64,000 bases of DNA, taken from positions 1,502,872-1,566,871 of the forward strand of contig NC_084807.1 in NCBI RefSeq assembly GCF_963583255.1. Direction: 5' to 3'. This document shows, one piece after another, positions 26,725 through 39,419 of this stretch (within the stretch, counting starts at the first letter, position 1; each line of letters begins with the position of its first letter). The stretch comes from Pyrus communis. Its lineage: Eukaryota > Streptophyta > Magnoliopsida > Rosales > Rosaceae. Made by a program: the position numbers and the translations under genes. The notes beneath the pieces are model-generated. The model was given only the letters and a program-made list of their open reading frames with translations. It searched no databases and was not told the DNA's origin.

Positions 26725-29700
26725 ATGGATATCTCTTTCACCGGCGACAAGGAGAGGCGGAGCAGCAGCTCAAGAGCAAGATCTCCGACCACAATCCAGT
26801 CCCTCCAACACGAAATCCTTTGCACTATCTTCTCTTTCCTCGACTTCTTCGACCTCGCAAGTTGTTCCGCCGTATGCAAAACCTGGTACTCGCTTTCAAC
26901 TATACTTCTTTCGGAATTTTGTAGGTAAATTTGAACTGGGTTTTTGTTACTTATAATGCAGGAGCACGGTGATCAACAAGTCTAAGTTGCTCCGAGTGTT
27001 TTGCCGCAAGCAATGGCAGATGCGTCTTGCGGGTTCTAGCAATGGGTCTAGTGATGGTCCTGAGAAACCTTGGGAGGTTTTTTTGGAGGAGATGGCTGTG
27101 GAGCGTCATAAACTGGCGTTACACGAAGGTCGAATTCGAGTCGATCACTTGAGGGGTCACTCTGTCGGGTATTGTCTTTATCCTTCTTAATGTTCAATTC
27201 ACCTTTCTTCGTATACTTTTTGGTGTGATGTAACTTTTGTGAATCATAATATGAAGTTTTTGAATGTCTGCGTGTCTTTGCATTGTACAAGAAGCAGCCT
27301 ATATAATGCATTGAAAGTTTTGATTGTGTCAATTGAGGGCTGAATCGCGGGCGTGAAACATTCTATAGAATTAATTAATTTAATCTAGAGTTTGCGTATA
27401 GATGAATTTGGAGAGGCCGTTGCTTGAGAAGGCATTTATTCAAGAAACCAGTTGTCTCGTTAACCAAGAGGGGCAAATGAATAGTTGAATACGAACGTTA
27501 ATGCTTGTTAAACCTCATGAGATACTTCACGCCTCACATTTCAATTTTAATTACATTTAAGATTATACTTTCTGACTGTAGAATTATATGTACGGTATTA
27601 TTAAATACTGAAGCTGGGGTGCCAAACAAATTCTGGTTTAGCTGGCTGTGTGTGTAAGTAGGCTCATAGCTTGATGAGGGAAGGGATCTGTGTTAGTTCT
27701 TATCTTATGCCTAGGCATACTGCTTTCTGCGGGGATGATATCATTTCCTAACCTTGCTTTGTCTTAGGGTTGGACAGTGTCGAAAAAAGATGGGGTTGCT
27801 TCTCACTGGCAGCGGTGATAAGGTAGTTTCCCTTGTAAACAACTTACAAAACTAGCATCTTTATGTATCATAAAATATATTGAAGTTTTTTGACCGAAGG
27901 TCACGGGTTCGAGTCATGAAAACAGCCTTTTTGTAAGGCAAGGGTAAGGCTTTGTACGATAAACGTTCCCCCTGACCCTCGCAAAGTGGGAAGCCTTGTT
28001 GGCTTGTGGTCGCTCCTTTTTTTAACTGTTAATTATCCAAAAGCACAAATATTCCCGAGTCCTGAATCTCCTGATGTACTTCCAAACTGGGGTGGGGAGC
28101 TTGAATATTGTCCTTGAATCATATGTTCCTAGATCACGATTCCTCCCTATATTTTGCCCATTGTGATGTTTCAACTCTATACTATAATGTGACGACTTCT
28201 TGAGGCAAGAACTTAGTACCATACATGTTATTATTAGATTTTGGATATGCTTCAGAAGTATGGACGTGTTCTATAGGATGTAAATGTAATTTAAACGTAT
28301 TCGTATCTGGCCTCCAAATGTGTCATTTGTACAAGCACCACCCACTTGGCTTGCAAATCTGCTTGGAGGATCGTATTAACAAATGTCAAATTCAAACTAA
28401 ATGATATTGGCTGTGGAATAAGTTTTATATTTGACAGAAATTGTATTTTTGAATGAATGGTCCATCTTTTAAGTTCTCATCAGCTCAACTTGCATGCATT
28501 TTGCCATTTCCCACATTATACCATCCTTCACCTATTTCCACCTAAGCCAAGGCATCGAGTGCTTTGTTAGCATTTGCACTTGGCCCTGTCGTATCTTTTA
28601 ACTAAGTATACCACTCTTTGTGTCCACAACCTTGGACTTTCTTTGTTCAACAGGCCTTGTTCCGCAGGGCCTACCCTTTCTTCTCTTGATAGCTTGTAGT
28701 AATAAACTCGAGAACTTATTCAATTGTTGTTAATTATGTGGTCATAAGGTTTTCTCTTCAGTATAGTTCTTCTGACTTTTGACATGGCAATGATGCTAGG
28801 TTATGCGTCTTTGGTCATTGGAAAGCTATAAATGTGTGGGAGAATATCCCATTCCAGACAAGGTTCCTTTGGTTGGCTTTGATTTTGATGAAAGCAAGGT
28901 AATTCAAACTTATTACTTTTTCATTCAAACGAGACTCAACTTAAATGCTATCATGTTACAGACCACATATTGATCTGAAGCTTAATCTGGATATATCATT
29001 GACTTACCGTTCAGATTGTGAAGCAAGACTGTGACTTCTGTTGTTTTCTGGACATCTTGATAAAGGATTGCAATGCCATGCACGCATCTGAGTTTAACAG
29101 ATCAACCTAGGAGTGAAAATGTAGCATTAACATCAATTTATATGACAGAGCATACAAGGGCTTTTGAAATATGCTATTGAGCTTATTGCATTCTTCAAGC
29201 TTACTTGGAAATGTAAATAGCATGTATGCTGTTCAATTCCTTTCATCCAGTTTAGAGACTGGTATGGATGATTCGTTGTGATAATATTGTTGGATCTTTA
29301 ACCTTGAGTGTGAATAGCTACCTTATTTAATAGTCCTTAGTCAAAGCATGTTGCTTTCAATAATTAACAGAATTTCAGACATGACTGACTTAGTTTTCTG
29401 TAGATTGTAGGTTTGGTTGGCACTCGTATATGCATATGGAGGAGGAATGCGATGAGAAGCATATTTCCCTCGCGTGAGGGCACCTTTCCGAAGGGTTTAT
29501 GCATGCGGTATGCAGAGAAAATACTCTCATTATTTTTAGTTTTATTTTGTAAGTGCTAGAATGCACTACTTCATGAGCAGCAATATACATGGTAAAGACC
29601 AATAACATAAAATTGGAGATTTATTATTTGATTTCCTTCACCAATTGGTTGGGCGGGGGATTGTCTGAATATTTTACATTTTGAGCTTCTATCAATGGTT

Positions 29701-32502
29701 GTTCTGAAAGTTTCTTGTTTTGATTGATTATATCGTATTTATTTGTTTACTAATATTGCCGTTACTATTGCTTTTGGACTTTAAAAAATTCCTTTGTTGC
29801 CGAAGGCCTTTCAATTTTTCTGACGGTTGTCTTTACTTGATCATTTCTGTTTTGGAATAGAATGCTAGATATGTGCGGAGGTTTACTTTTGGTGGTTTTC
29901 ACATTCTGTTCTATTTGTAGTTACTGCGATCCTGAGGCTGTGGTTGGATGTGAGGATGGGACAGCTCGTGTATTTGACATGTATAGTAAACAATGTTCTC
30001 AAATTATTAGGTATGTACTACAAAGAATGTAACTTCTAGATTGGTGTTTGTATTTGTTTTCATTTTTCTTCTAAAGAATACGGGGAATTTATACAGCTTA
30101 AGAAGATACCTTTTGACTTGTAGACATGCATTTAAATTTCTAAAGACAAAAAAGTTCTTGTCTGTAAAACAAAAAACAGGAAGTATAAGTTAGAATTTAG
30201 AATAATTTCCCCTCTGGCGTAGAATGTTCAGTATTTGCTGTAAAATGAATTTATATGCTGCTCAATGGTTTATGGATTTTCTTTTGATTCCTGATTGCAG
30301 AATGCATGCGGGGCCAGTAACATGCTTATGTTTGAGTGATGATCAGTTGATACTTAGTGGTTCATCTCTTGGTGGTATCACAATATCTGGACTTTCATCT
30401 GGCGAGCAGGTTGCGAAATTAAGTTCAAATGATTCCTCAGGTTACACTTTATGCGTGCTCTACCATTGTTATGAGGGACACCTATATTCCAGTTATAGCT
30501 TCTGATACATAAAACTAAAATAAATTTGAAAGCTCATCAGGACACTAATTACATTCTTTTTTTCATCCTTCGCCCCACAGTCTTGTATATCTGATTCATT
30601 GTGTGCTGGACAACTCATTCCATTGTATATATCGACAGAGATACACTATACTTTGTTCATATAATTTTGAGTACTTCATCAAACTGCCAATGGGATCATG
30701 TAGAAGTCATAATTGCACTGTCTCATATTTATTTGTTGTGTCTTATAACTGCTGGGTGTACTCTTACTACTTATGCCCTTTTGTCCTTGTTGAATGAAAT
30801 ATATTCATGTGAAAGCAAATTGATAAGGATTTTGATTGCAGTTGTTTGGAAGTGTCGGCGCGTAACAGTACATCAATATTCTAAATAACATATTTATGGG
30901 TTTTGAGCAATCCTCTATCTTGGAGTGATAAGGACATTATGTTCATGACAGAGATCATAAATCTAGTATCAATTTTTCAATGCAGGCATAAAGACTTTGT
31001 GTTTCAACGCGGGCTCTCACTTAGTATTTGCTGGATCGGCTGCTGGATATGCATTTTGTTGGGACGTTAGGTATGAAATATGACTTAAAATGCTCTTTTA
31101 AGAATTTTAATTTGCCTGGATGTGCACTTTAGCTTGATGATAGTCTATGTTATAACCGTTTCCATTTTTCACCTTGTTACAATTCGAATACAAGGTTTGG
31201 ATTAATTCAAATGTTCTGTAGATGATATCATTGGTAGATAGAAAGCTTGTATGCAACTAGTCAGTTACTTATCCTTTCTACAGAATGAGAGTTGCTTCAA
31301 GATGAAAACTTCAATAAAAGCGAGTATGAAAAAGTGTGTAGACCCCCAATTTTTTGCCCTCCATCGTTCACCCAAATGTCCATGGTTATGAGACATTAGC
31401 CCTCCTCTCTAAAAGACAAGGGATTTTAATCGAAGATAGTGTCTGACGGCCCTTAGTGTGTTTTCATATGGAAGTGTCAATTTAACAACTTATTCTGCGG
31501 TGATTTCTGTTAAAAATGCCCATTTAACTGTACATTAATTATCATTAAAAGAAAACCCACAACTTTTAACCAAAAGAAAAAATCTTTAAACGTAACGAAT
31601 TAAGGCAAAAAACTTGAGAAGCTAACCAGCCATGGATAGGGCAGCTGACAATGATATCAACAAGGCGACATCCAAACACGTGAACGAACATCACATATAC
31701 TTGTTCCAATTCTAGAAAATTTGTTTCTTAGAAGTTATATAATCTCGATTCTTTTGGGGCTGAATTTTGACCGTTTCTCTGAAACTAAGGGCTGAACACT
31801 AGTGTTGCTGAAATAGTAAGCCTTAAGGTTTAGAGTGGTTTATCAATTTTCATTTCAGGGTCTATTCTTTATACTTTTGTGTGACGTGTATACTTTTGTG
31901 TGACATGTATTTCTCTGGACAGATGCTAAAACTTTATATGGTTGTTTTGTCACCAACGGATTTCAGCATAAAAAATCTGTAGTTTTTATATGGCGGTTTT
32001 GTTATCGTAAAATTTGTATGCAAAACTTACCCTTTACGTCCTAGTTTTCTCTGTCTTCCGCCCTTTTATTTTACTGTCTCGATAGTAACATTTGACGCAA
32101 TACAGTAGTATGTTAATGTTCTTCTGTTATATTGTACGATTCAGGACAATGAAATGTTTATGGGAGACACGAGTGAGTCCAAATAGGGTATACACGTTGC
32201 AGCACATGAGAAATGATGCATCGACGTTGGCGGTTGGCGGAATAGACGGTGTGCTGCGTCTTCTGAACCAGAGCACAGGTGAAGTAATTTCAAGTTGCGT
32301 CTTGGATGGATATTTATCATCAAGTTCTCGAAACACGATCGGGACTACCCAAAGAATGAGAGGAACAAGGCTTTCGGAAGATACCCCCGTTGAGAGCATT
32401 CTTAGTACCAGACGGCCTCCCATTACGTGCTTGACGGTTGGGATGAGGAAGGTTATCACCACGCACTACGATAAGTACATCAGAATCTGGAAATTTGAGT
32501 AA
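26725..32502 (+). CDS. F-box/WD40 repeat protein
   Basis: Nine exons: 26,725-26,885; 26,962-27,168; 27,768-27,822; 28,800-28,898; 29,404-29,507; 29,921-30,010; 30,301-30,440; 30,986-31,070; 32,145-32,502. All junctions are GT-AG and total 1,299 nt, giving 432 aa. Residues ~24-70 form an F-box (IQSLQHEILCTIFSFLD...CSAVCKTWSTVI) that would bind SKP1 in an SCF ubiquitin ligase. The rest folds as WD40 blades: LLLTGSGDKVMRLWSLES, VVGCEDGTARVFDM, SGSSLGGITISGL, FAGSAAGYAFCWDVR, LAVGGIDGVLRLLN and the final YDKYIRIWKFE. It would recruit a substrate, which is unknown. Order and size resemble Arabidopsis At3g52030. Short separate ORFs in this interval are its exons or antisense shadows. Confidence 0.92.
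27880..28025 (+). mobile_element. Au-like SINE in intron 3 of the F-box/WD40 gene
   Basis: The sequence contains a tRNA box-B-type GGTCACGGGTTCGAGTC, then AAACAGCC, GGTAAGGCTTTGTACG, CCCTGACCCTCGCAAAG and ends GGTCGCTCCTTTTTTT. This order and the T-rich end match the plant Au SINE family. It inserted in the sense orientation within the 599-bp... 977-bp intron interval 27,823-28,799, away from splice sites. Confidence 0.75.
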
Positions 32503-33226
32503 GACGACCACTCTTTTTTTGCTTTGACGTGTATGATATTCATGATAATGTGTATGTATAAAGTTTATTTATGGTTGGTGTACAAACTACAACAAATTCT
32601 TGATCTTGAAATAAAAACCTGTTTTCCGTTGAGTCCTCCGAGAAAATAGTAGGTCGATTTTACTAACGGTTCCAGAATTGAACCGATTGACAAGAAACGT
32701 AGAATCGAACTGGAACTTGTCAGATGGAAGAATTTGATCTTGGAGGGTCGGTATTCATGTTTCTAGTTTGATTATTTAGCCAGTTTCCCTAATTCTGGCC
32801 AATTTCCCACGTGGGCTGTTATAAATGGTCAATTCCCGCATTACATCTAATTATCTGTCCATAAAACTCTCGTCAGTAACAAAATATTATTTGTTGTTAT
32901 TTTCTCTTTCTTTAAACAAGACAGTTTTAATGAAAAGTTAGATCAATTACGGAGAAAGATGATGCTATATGGAGATAAAAGAATGAGGAAAATAAAAGTT
33001 CAGGAGGAAAATTGTTGAAATGTTTTATTTTGTATTTAATTTATTCGAAAGGTGTGGACTTTAAGCCCATGTTTAAATTCATCAAGCCCATAACTCAGCC
33101 CAAGCCCAATCTCATTAAAAATCCCACACCCCCGTATTTCTTTTGACCTCACTCCCTTCTCTTCTTCCCCAAAGTCAAAATTCCCACACTAAAACCCTAA
33201 CCCTAGAAACTCCAGGAGCTCCAAAA
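32503..33226. other. Intergenic region and NAA10 promoter
   Basis: 3' flank of the F-box/WD40 gene followed by the NAA10 promoter. Several GCCCA-type (site II-like) motifs cluster at about 33,066-33,110, common before plant housekeeping and translation-related genes. No TATA box is evident. Confidence 0.45.
33192..33200 (+). promoter_or_regulatory. Telo-box in the NAA10 leader
   Basis: AAACCCTAA, followed by CCCTAG, lies about 30 bp before the NAA10 ATG. Telo-boxes near site II motifs are typical of plant genes expressed in dividing cells. Function here is inferred. Confidence 0.5.
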
Positions 33227-33847
33227 ATGGTGTGCATACGCAAGGCCACAATCGACGACCTCCTGGCGATGCAAGCCTGCAACCTTTTCTGCCTCCCTGA
33301 GAATTACCAGATGAAGTACTACCTCTATCACATCCTCTCATGGCCGCAGCTCCTCTACGTCGCTGAAGACTACAACGGTCGCATCGTCGGCTACGTCCTG
33401 GCCAAGATGGAGGAGGAGAGTAACGAGTGCCACGGCCACATCACCTCCCTCGCCGTTCTCCGCACCCACCGCAAACTCGGGCTCGCCACCAAGCTCATGA
33501 GCGCCGCCCAGAATGCCATGGAACAGGTGTTTGCGGCGGAGTACGTGTCGCTTCATGTGAGGAAGAGCAATCGAGCAGCGTTCAATTTGTACACTGAGAC
33601 TTTGGGATATAAGATTCATGATGTGGAGGCGAAGTACTATGCCGATGGGGAAGATGCGTATGATATGAGGAAGGAGCTCAAGGGGAAGAAGGTGCATGGA
33701 CATAGTCATGGGCATGTGCATGGGCATGGGCATGGGCATCACCACCATCATCACCATCATGAAGGTGGGTGTTGCTCAGGGGAGGCGGCGAAACCAGATA
33801 AGGCAGAGGCGAAAAAGGTCGAGAGAGGGAATGCCAAGGCTGTATGA
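33227..33847 (+). CDS. NAA10: N-alpha-acetyltransferase catalytic subunit NAA10 (NatA)
   Basis: A 206-aa uninterrupted ORF. NAA10 is the catalytic subunit of the ribosome-associated NatA complex; with NAA15 it acetylates N-termini exposed after Met removal (Ser, Ala, Thr, Gly). The GNAT domain fills residues 1-~155. It starts [19 protein letters not shown], has [13 protein letters not shown], the acetyl-CoA-binding R82-K-L-G-L-A87 (RxxGxA) and [14 protein letters not shown]. The first ATG in frame is 33,227; the frame is open upstream without an ATG. After the domain comes a Gly/His-rich tail (residues ~157-178, including eight consecutive His), then EGGCCSGE and a charged end. A cysteine pair after the His tract is also seen in Arabidopsis, from memory. 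No intron was needed. Confidence 0.95.
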   Translation: MVCIRKATIDDLLAMQACNLFCLPENYQMKYYLYHILSWPQLLYVAEDYNGRIVGYVLAKMEEESNECHGHITSLAVLRTHRKLGLATKLMSAAQNAMEQVFAAEYVSLHVRKSNRAAFNLYTETLGYKIHDVEAKYYADGEDAYDMRKELKGKKVHGHSHGHVHGHGHGHHHHHHHHEGGCCSGEAAKPDKAEAKKVERGNAKAV

Positions 33848-34316
33848 GAGTGAGAGGTAAATTGAGTTATTTGGGGAAAGTGCATTTTCTGTTGTTTTAC
33901 TTTATCTATGGTTTTTGTGCTCCCAATAATGATTATACATTGATTAGGAATTTATGTTTTTGATTTGAGTTTGTTCCGTTTGATGATCTGTAGTGCTAAA
34001 TCTTTCTTCATCACTAGTAATGAATCCTATTAGTAGCAGAACTTGCGAATAAGTTTGGAATAGAGTAGGAAAAATGGCTAGATTAGTAGTTGTTTTGCTT
34101 GGTTAAGTTGACAAACCCACACGCCCACAATGCACTAAACCCGCATCTCGCCCTTTAGCCTTGCCCGTTTGAGGGTACAGGTACTATTCTGCCCATGCTG
34201 GATTAAGAATTACCCTTTTCAGTAGTGTGTATACATGCATACATACAAGACTGGCGCTTTGGTATTGAAAGTGAAGCACATTAGCTTTTTCAAGAGTGAG
34301 ATTGTATCTGAAGTTA

Positions 34317-34635
34317 GGCCTAGTTTGGTACTGAAAAAAACTGGTATAAAAAAAAGCTGGTAGCTGTTTTTGTGTTTGGTAAACATTCAGCTTCAGCTTT
34401 TTTTCACAGTTTTTTGTGAAAAAAAGCCAAAAACAAGAAGCTGCAAAACCCAGCTTTGAAAAACCGGTTTTTTGTTCACATCTGTTTTACATAAAAGTTT
34501 ACCAAACACTATAATACTGCTTTTTTTTTTTTCAAAAGCACTTTTACAAAAGAGTTTACCAAACACTCAGCTGCTTATTCTCACAGCACAGTAAAAGCAG
34601 CTTTTTTTCAAAGCACAGCAATACCAAACCAGCCC
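34317..34635. mobile_element. Tourist-like MITE with TTA target
   Basis: Inverted ends GGCCTAGTTTGGTACTG and CAATACCAAACCAGCCC are flanked by TTA on both sides (34,314-34,316; 34,636-34,638). Copy B at about 47,625 reads GAAGTTAAATTG with no such element. A partial relative is at about 54,037-54,180. TTA duplications and these ends fit PIF/Harbinger-derived MITEs. Confidence 0.65.
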
Positions 34636-37249
34636 TTAATCCTGCTTTCTCTAGTTTTTCAGAAATTGGGGAGGAATAAAGTGTTTTCTATTTTGGGCAA
34701 TTGTTCTCTGTTACAAGTTTCTCTCGTTCATCCTCCTAATCATTTTGTTTGGTTAATGCTTGGAGTTTTAAGTTGTTTTGAACTTGAGTTTCTCTTGAGA
34801 AATGTTTTGAATCGGGGCGGTCTGTATGTTCACTAGTTAATCACCCAAGCATGTTGGCATGATGGTGAATTTTTTTGGAATTTGTGAGGTGTCGAATGAC
34901 TAAACAGGTCCAGTAAAGTATATATTTAAGAAATGACCAAATATAGAATCCAGTATTGATAGAAAATCACTAAGAATCCAGTAATGCAGTGGTCATAGAG
35001 ATTGAATAGAAAATAGGATGTTTTCCAACTGACATTCTGAAATGAGCACCCAATTAAAGTTCCTAGTCCGTCGCTTGCATCAGGTAGGGTTCCGATGAAG
35101 TTTTCGTGGCCGTGCAGGATCAAGTTTTATTTCTGGAAATAGAGAAGAGTGCAGAAAACTTATTATGTTCTACTTTATCCTTTGTCATCACAAAATTTGA
35201 AATCTAAAATAGGAGCTTTTTTCGAACTGGCCTTCCGAAATGAGCAGCAAATAAGAAGTTTCTATTCAATTTCTTGCACCAGTTGGGTTTCTGAAGGAGT
35301 TTTTGTAGCCATGATGAAATGTCAAGTTCCGCCTTGGCACTGATGCAAACTTGGGTTAACTTCACAAGGCTTTCTACACTCCCACTCACACTCCAGTTCA
35401 ACATGATCGACGTAAACATGTTGAAGTTGATCGACATTTTAATTTATTTGAGTTCTGTAAAGTCTGAGCATCAACTCACGGATGTACTTATTTTTGTCCA
35501 ATTAAATTTATCATAGCTCACTTGAAAAAGATGGGCATTGATTTGTGCACCACTTAGCTGAGGTTACTTAGGGCTTATTTGGAATCTTAATTGCATCTGA
35601 TTTTTTGTTTAAATAAATGAGAAATGTGGCTAAATTAATTAATATGCATTAGTTTCAAAACAATAAATTGGATCAAAAGTAATACCAAACATCCCCTTAT
35701 GTATGATTATGTTTGAGTGAGAGATTTCCAAGTCTCAAGAGATTGACGCCAAATTAGTAAAAAATGGATTGCAAAATGTGAGATTGGAGAGATTAGACCA
35801 TTACAAAAGTATGTAAGAGGGATTTGGATGCGGTGTAAGTATTCAGTTTTCCAACATATTGTTAGCAAAACTTAATGTATAAGTAAACACATCTTAATTG
35901 ATTGGTAAGAAAAATCTGGATTAAATCATGATCATAGGATCGTCATCAATCGTCAATATAAAATGTAGTTCACGGTACAATGTCACACAGTTTGAATTAA
36001 CTTTAACTTAACAAAAAATTACAAAGCAACTTTATTTTATGAAAATGACAAAAACTAAAAGAAAACAAGCTTAAATAAAGGGCCCACAAGCTAGAAGTGC
36101 GAAACAATTTTTATTTTTTCAATCCATGCCACTGAGGGAACGCCACTTCCATCAGCCAAACCGTTAAAATTTTGAATTTCACACTATTTGCTCAATTTGT
36201 CAAAATGACACATTTGCAAAAGAAACCGAGAATTGATTCGCAAAACAAGCAGAGAATTTCTCAAAGCAAAACCGTAAAATAGTTCAACTATAATTTTTTG
36301 GTGCACATTACGTCCCCATTCTGCCAACTTAGGTGAACAAACTACCAATGCGGATACCAGAAAGTTTCAAGGCTGATACAAGATTTCTCCTTGTGTCAAT
36401 TGTACAAGTCATGATTTCTGTATATATTGCATACAACAGCAAGTAAAAACTATGAGTAACAATTACCATAAAATGCTTAGTATTTGCTGTAATATGAAAT
36501 ACTTTTTCTTCGTTAATTCTCTTTTGATCAGTTCAATTAAATATCTATAAGAAGGACATAAATCACTTTCATCATATAATATATGTTTAGAAACTACAAA
36601 CGTCATGTCGTATAAGAATTTGGTTGGTTGTACTGCTTTGTGTTTTCAATCTCTTGTTTGGACCCTAGTGATAATTTTGAGTCTTTTCACGTTGTATCAT
36701 TTATTGCCATTTCTTTAGTCTAAAGAAGGGATGGAATCAATTCTGTCATTCCTTTAAAAACGAATAAATCTTTTTAGGAGTGAGTTCAAAAAACCGAAAA
36801 CCAAAACAAATGGGACCAAACACCGAACCAAAATTGAAAAACCAAAAACAAAAAAAACCGAACCGAACCTTATTGATTCGGTTTCGGTTTTGGGGGTTCG
36901 GAAAAACCGAATCCCTTTACACTTTATGAATGTATGCCCATGATGCTCCTTTTGTGAAACTTTGTTGTCAAGTTTGAAATTAGGCCTAGGGCTTTTTCAA
37001 GGAGCATATGCTTGGTTAAATTAGAGATGATATTTCATTGGTTATGGAGGAAAGTTTTGAAAGAATTTATCTATTTGTTTGCTTTTTGAATGGGTACGGA
37101 GATCATTTTTTATTTTCAATTGAGGTTATTGATAAAATATAATTGGTTTATATGATCTTGTATATGTACAACTATCTCACTTTCTCACTTTCCCACTTTT
37201 CCTATTTTATTATTATTATTTGAACAATCAATATTATCATTTTTTTTAA

Positions 37250-37408
37250 TAATTGATATTATATACACTAAGGGGAATTAGTAGAATTAGTTTCACAATG
37301 AACTAGCAATAATGTGGTTCAACTTCGCCTTTGGCGAGAATCAAACCTAACACTTATCACTTACAACTAAAGAGAAATATCAATAAATCGTAGTATCAAG
37401 TGACCTCA
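37250..37408 (-). mobile_element. SINE, inverted; same family as 7,526
   Basis: On the minus strand it shows the AAGTGATAAGTGTTAGGTTTG and GATTCTCGCCAAAGGCGAAG phrases of the 7,526-7,688 SINE. The paralogous position in copy C (53,870-54,010) carries it too, so it predates that duplication. Confidence 0.55.
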
Positions 37409-37689
37409 TTTTCTTATTATTAATCTACCAATGCAATTTTTTTTTTAAATTTCATATTAAAAAATATCAAATTTTATAAAATAAATTGAAACTGAACCGA
37501 ACAAAACCAAACCTAAAAATCCGAAAGAAAATTAAACCGGACTGAACGGACCGAAGATTTTGGTTCAGTTTCGATTTTGGCAAAATACCGAAACCGAACC
37601 ACCCTAAATCTTTCGGGGATGCTTTCTCCGCTTCGACCACGCATCGCCTTCTGGTTCTTCACCGCTTCTTTCCCTCCCCCTCCACGCCT

Positions 37690-38040
37690 AATCTGCTAAA
37701 CGACGACCTTCTCGACGACATCCTCTCGCACCTACCCGCCTTATCATTCGCATCAGCGGCGTGCGTTAGCAAATTCTGGAACCCAATCTGCAGCCGAATC
37801 CTTGCTCGCCCGAAGCTCGCCTCTGCCCTCTCTCTCCACCCCTCTCCTAAGGTTTGGTTTAAAGTCTAGACCCCTGTTTGGTTTCCGAGAAAATTACAAG
37901 CTCAAATTTTCTCACACATTCTCAATTTTTGTGTTGGAATTGATAGGTTGCGGTGAAGGAGGTTATCGAGAAGGTTCTGACTGGGCCGATACGGCCTCAT
38001 TTCGTTGTGGCTAATATTGGAAAAGGGTTTGGATTGTATG
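37690..38040 (+). pseudogene. F-box/FIST-type gene fragment
   Basis: The frame NLLNDDLLDDILSHLPALS, ACVSKFWNPICSRILARPKLASAL is an F-box N-terminus ending at 37,852 in PSPK, followed by a GT donor. A second piece after TGATAG (about 37,947) reads VAVKEVIEKVLTGPIRPHFVVANI, as in plant F-box proteins with a FIST domain. No in-frame ATG precedes it and the downstream FIST domain is missing, so it is a truncated copy that kept its intron. Confidence 0.6.
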
Positions 38041-38125
38041 ACATTTCCAAGTTTGTATGTGTTCTTGCTCATAAAAACCCCTTAATCTTAATTAGTATAT
38101 CTGAGCACGGTGAGATTTTTGTATA

Positions 38126-38159
<34 letters not shown>

Positions 38160-38804
38160 GGTTTGTGGGTTTTAGACATTTTTCTGTGAAAGCATTAATT
38201 TTTGTATGATTTTTTATTGTGGGTTTCGATTATTTGGTTATTAATTTGGGTATTTGAGCTGCTGGATGCTCGGAGCGGGAACCTTTTCTGCTCATTCCTC
38301 TTAAGGCAGTCCGCCCTAGCCATATTCCAGTGGGGATCTTTTTCTGATGGAGTTTGTGATGTTTTGCGAATAGGGTTGAAATCCATTGGCTTGAACACAA
38401 TGGCATCATCAACAGTATTCCCGGGGATCAAAGTCTAATAGCAATAGGTGCACTAATTATCAAACCCTAATTTTAACTCCTAGGATCATTACGGATTTGG
38501 GTATTTTTATAAAATAAAAAAATAAAAAAATTGCGTTGCTTCTACGTGCTGTATATTGGCTGATGTTCGGAGTATTTTTTGTATTGTTGGCCACGTCGGA
38601 TTGGTTTTGTTTGCTACGATTGGTGAAGCTTATGTGACTGTTGATGGGTTTGGTTAACAGGGTTTTCATTCCTTTTCAGATTTGTTTCAACACACGCTAC
38701 TTGAAATTTGCAGGATGCTATGGTGATAGTTTCTATTATCTAATCAAATGAACTATTTAATTTCAGTAGTTTGAGGGCTCCGACTTCAACACACAGCAGC
38801 AGCG

Positions 38805-38920
38805 ATGGGGGAGGAGAAGCGGCACCAGGTGATGTAGAACCTATTCGGTGATCAATCTGAAGAGGAAGAGGAAGAGGTGGATTCCGAGCACGAGTCCAAT
38901 CCGCAGCCCAGTTTTGTATG
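38805..38920 (+). pseudogene. LEO1-like first-exon fragment
   Basis: From ATG 38,805: MGEEKRHQVM, a TAG stop at 38,835, then NLFGDQSEEEEEEVDSEHE and SNPQPS. This matches, from memory, the start of the plant Paf1-complex subunit LEO1 (VIP4). The stop and the lack of the remaining exons make it a dead fragment. The recognition rests on a short acidic block, so it is moderately sure. Confidence 0.6.
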
Positions 38921-39419
38921 ATCCTCTAATTTCAAGTTTCCTTTCTATTCTGATTCCAAAAGCATGTTTGGGAATGAGTAGGGTTTCAATTTGTTCTGTA
39001 ATCTTAGCCGAAGGAAGATATAGGTTGTGCTTTTGTTAATGGCGGTGGATGATTTGGATGAAAGTATGTATCTTGGGGTTTTTTTTTTGCTTGCAGTTGT
39101 TTAGGCCTGGACTGAAGAAGTTTTGTGGAATGAGATTCTTATGAGTAGTCAATTTTAGTGGGATTGTTGTTTCAATCTGGATAATGAATGATGTCGTTTT
39201 CCTATTCGGTCTGTCCTTTGATGGTGTAGCAGATCTGGAATTTTGTGAAATGCTCTTTCTGATTAGAAATGTAGAATTGCTTTTAAATTATTTTCTTAAC
39301 TGTTTGGTTCTGATGTGCTTTACCGATAAATCAAGGGTTTGCAAGATATTTTTTTGTTGTTCTCTTTAAATGGTGGGTGTTATCATTTTCTCTCTTTTTT
39401 CATATCTGTCTTGCCATTG

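Larger units (their letters stand above)
33855..37600. repeat. NAA10 3' flank, segmental copy A
   Basis: Non-coding sequence downstream of NAA10 that recurs twice: at about 47,010-48,880 (copy B, starting from the same NAA10 3'-UTR sequence GTAAATTGAGTTATTTGGGG) and at about 51,790-54,805 (copy C). It contains a Tourist-like MITE (34,317-34,635), an inverted SINE (about 37,250-37,408) and a low-complexity AACCGAA stretch (about 36,790-36,910). Short ORFs such as 35,149-35,343 are not maintained between copies. Confidence 0.7.

Noticed and set aside
30601..30888. ORFs inside intron 7 of the F-box/WD40 gene
   Set aside because: They lie between well-supported exons, have no WD or other motif and contain intronic T-rich sequence.
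35149..35343. ORF in the NAA10 3' flank, also at 54,692
   Set aside because: The frames diverge between copies and start in the middle of non-coding duplicated sequence.
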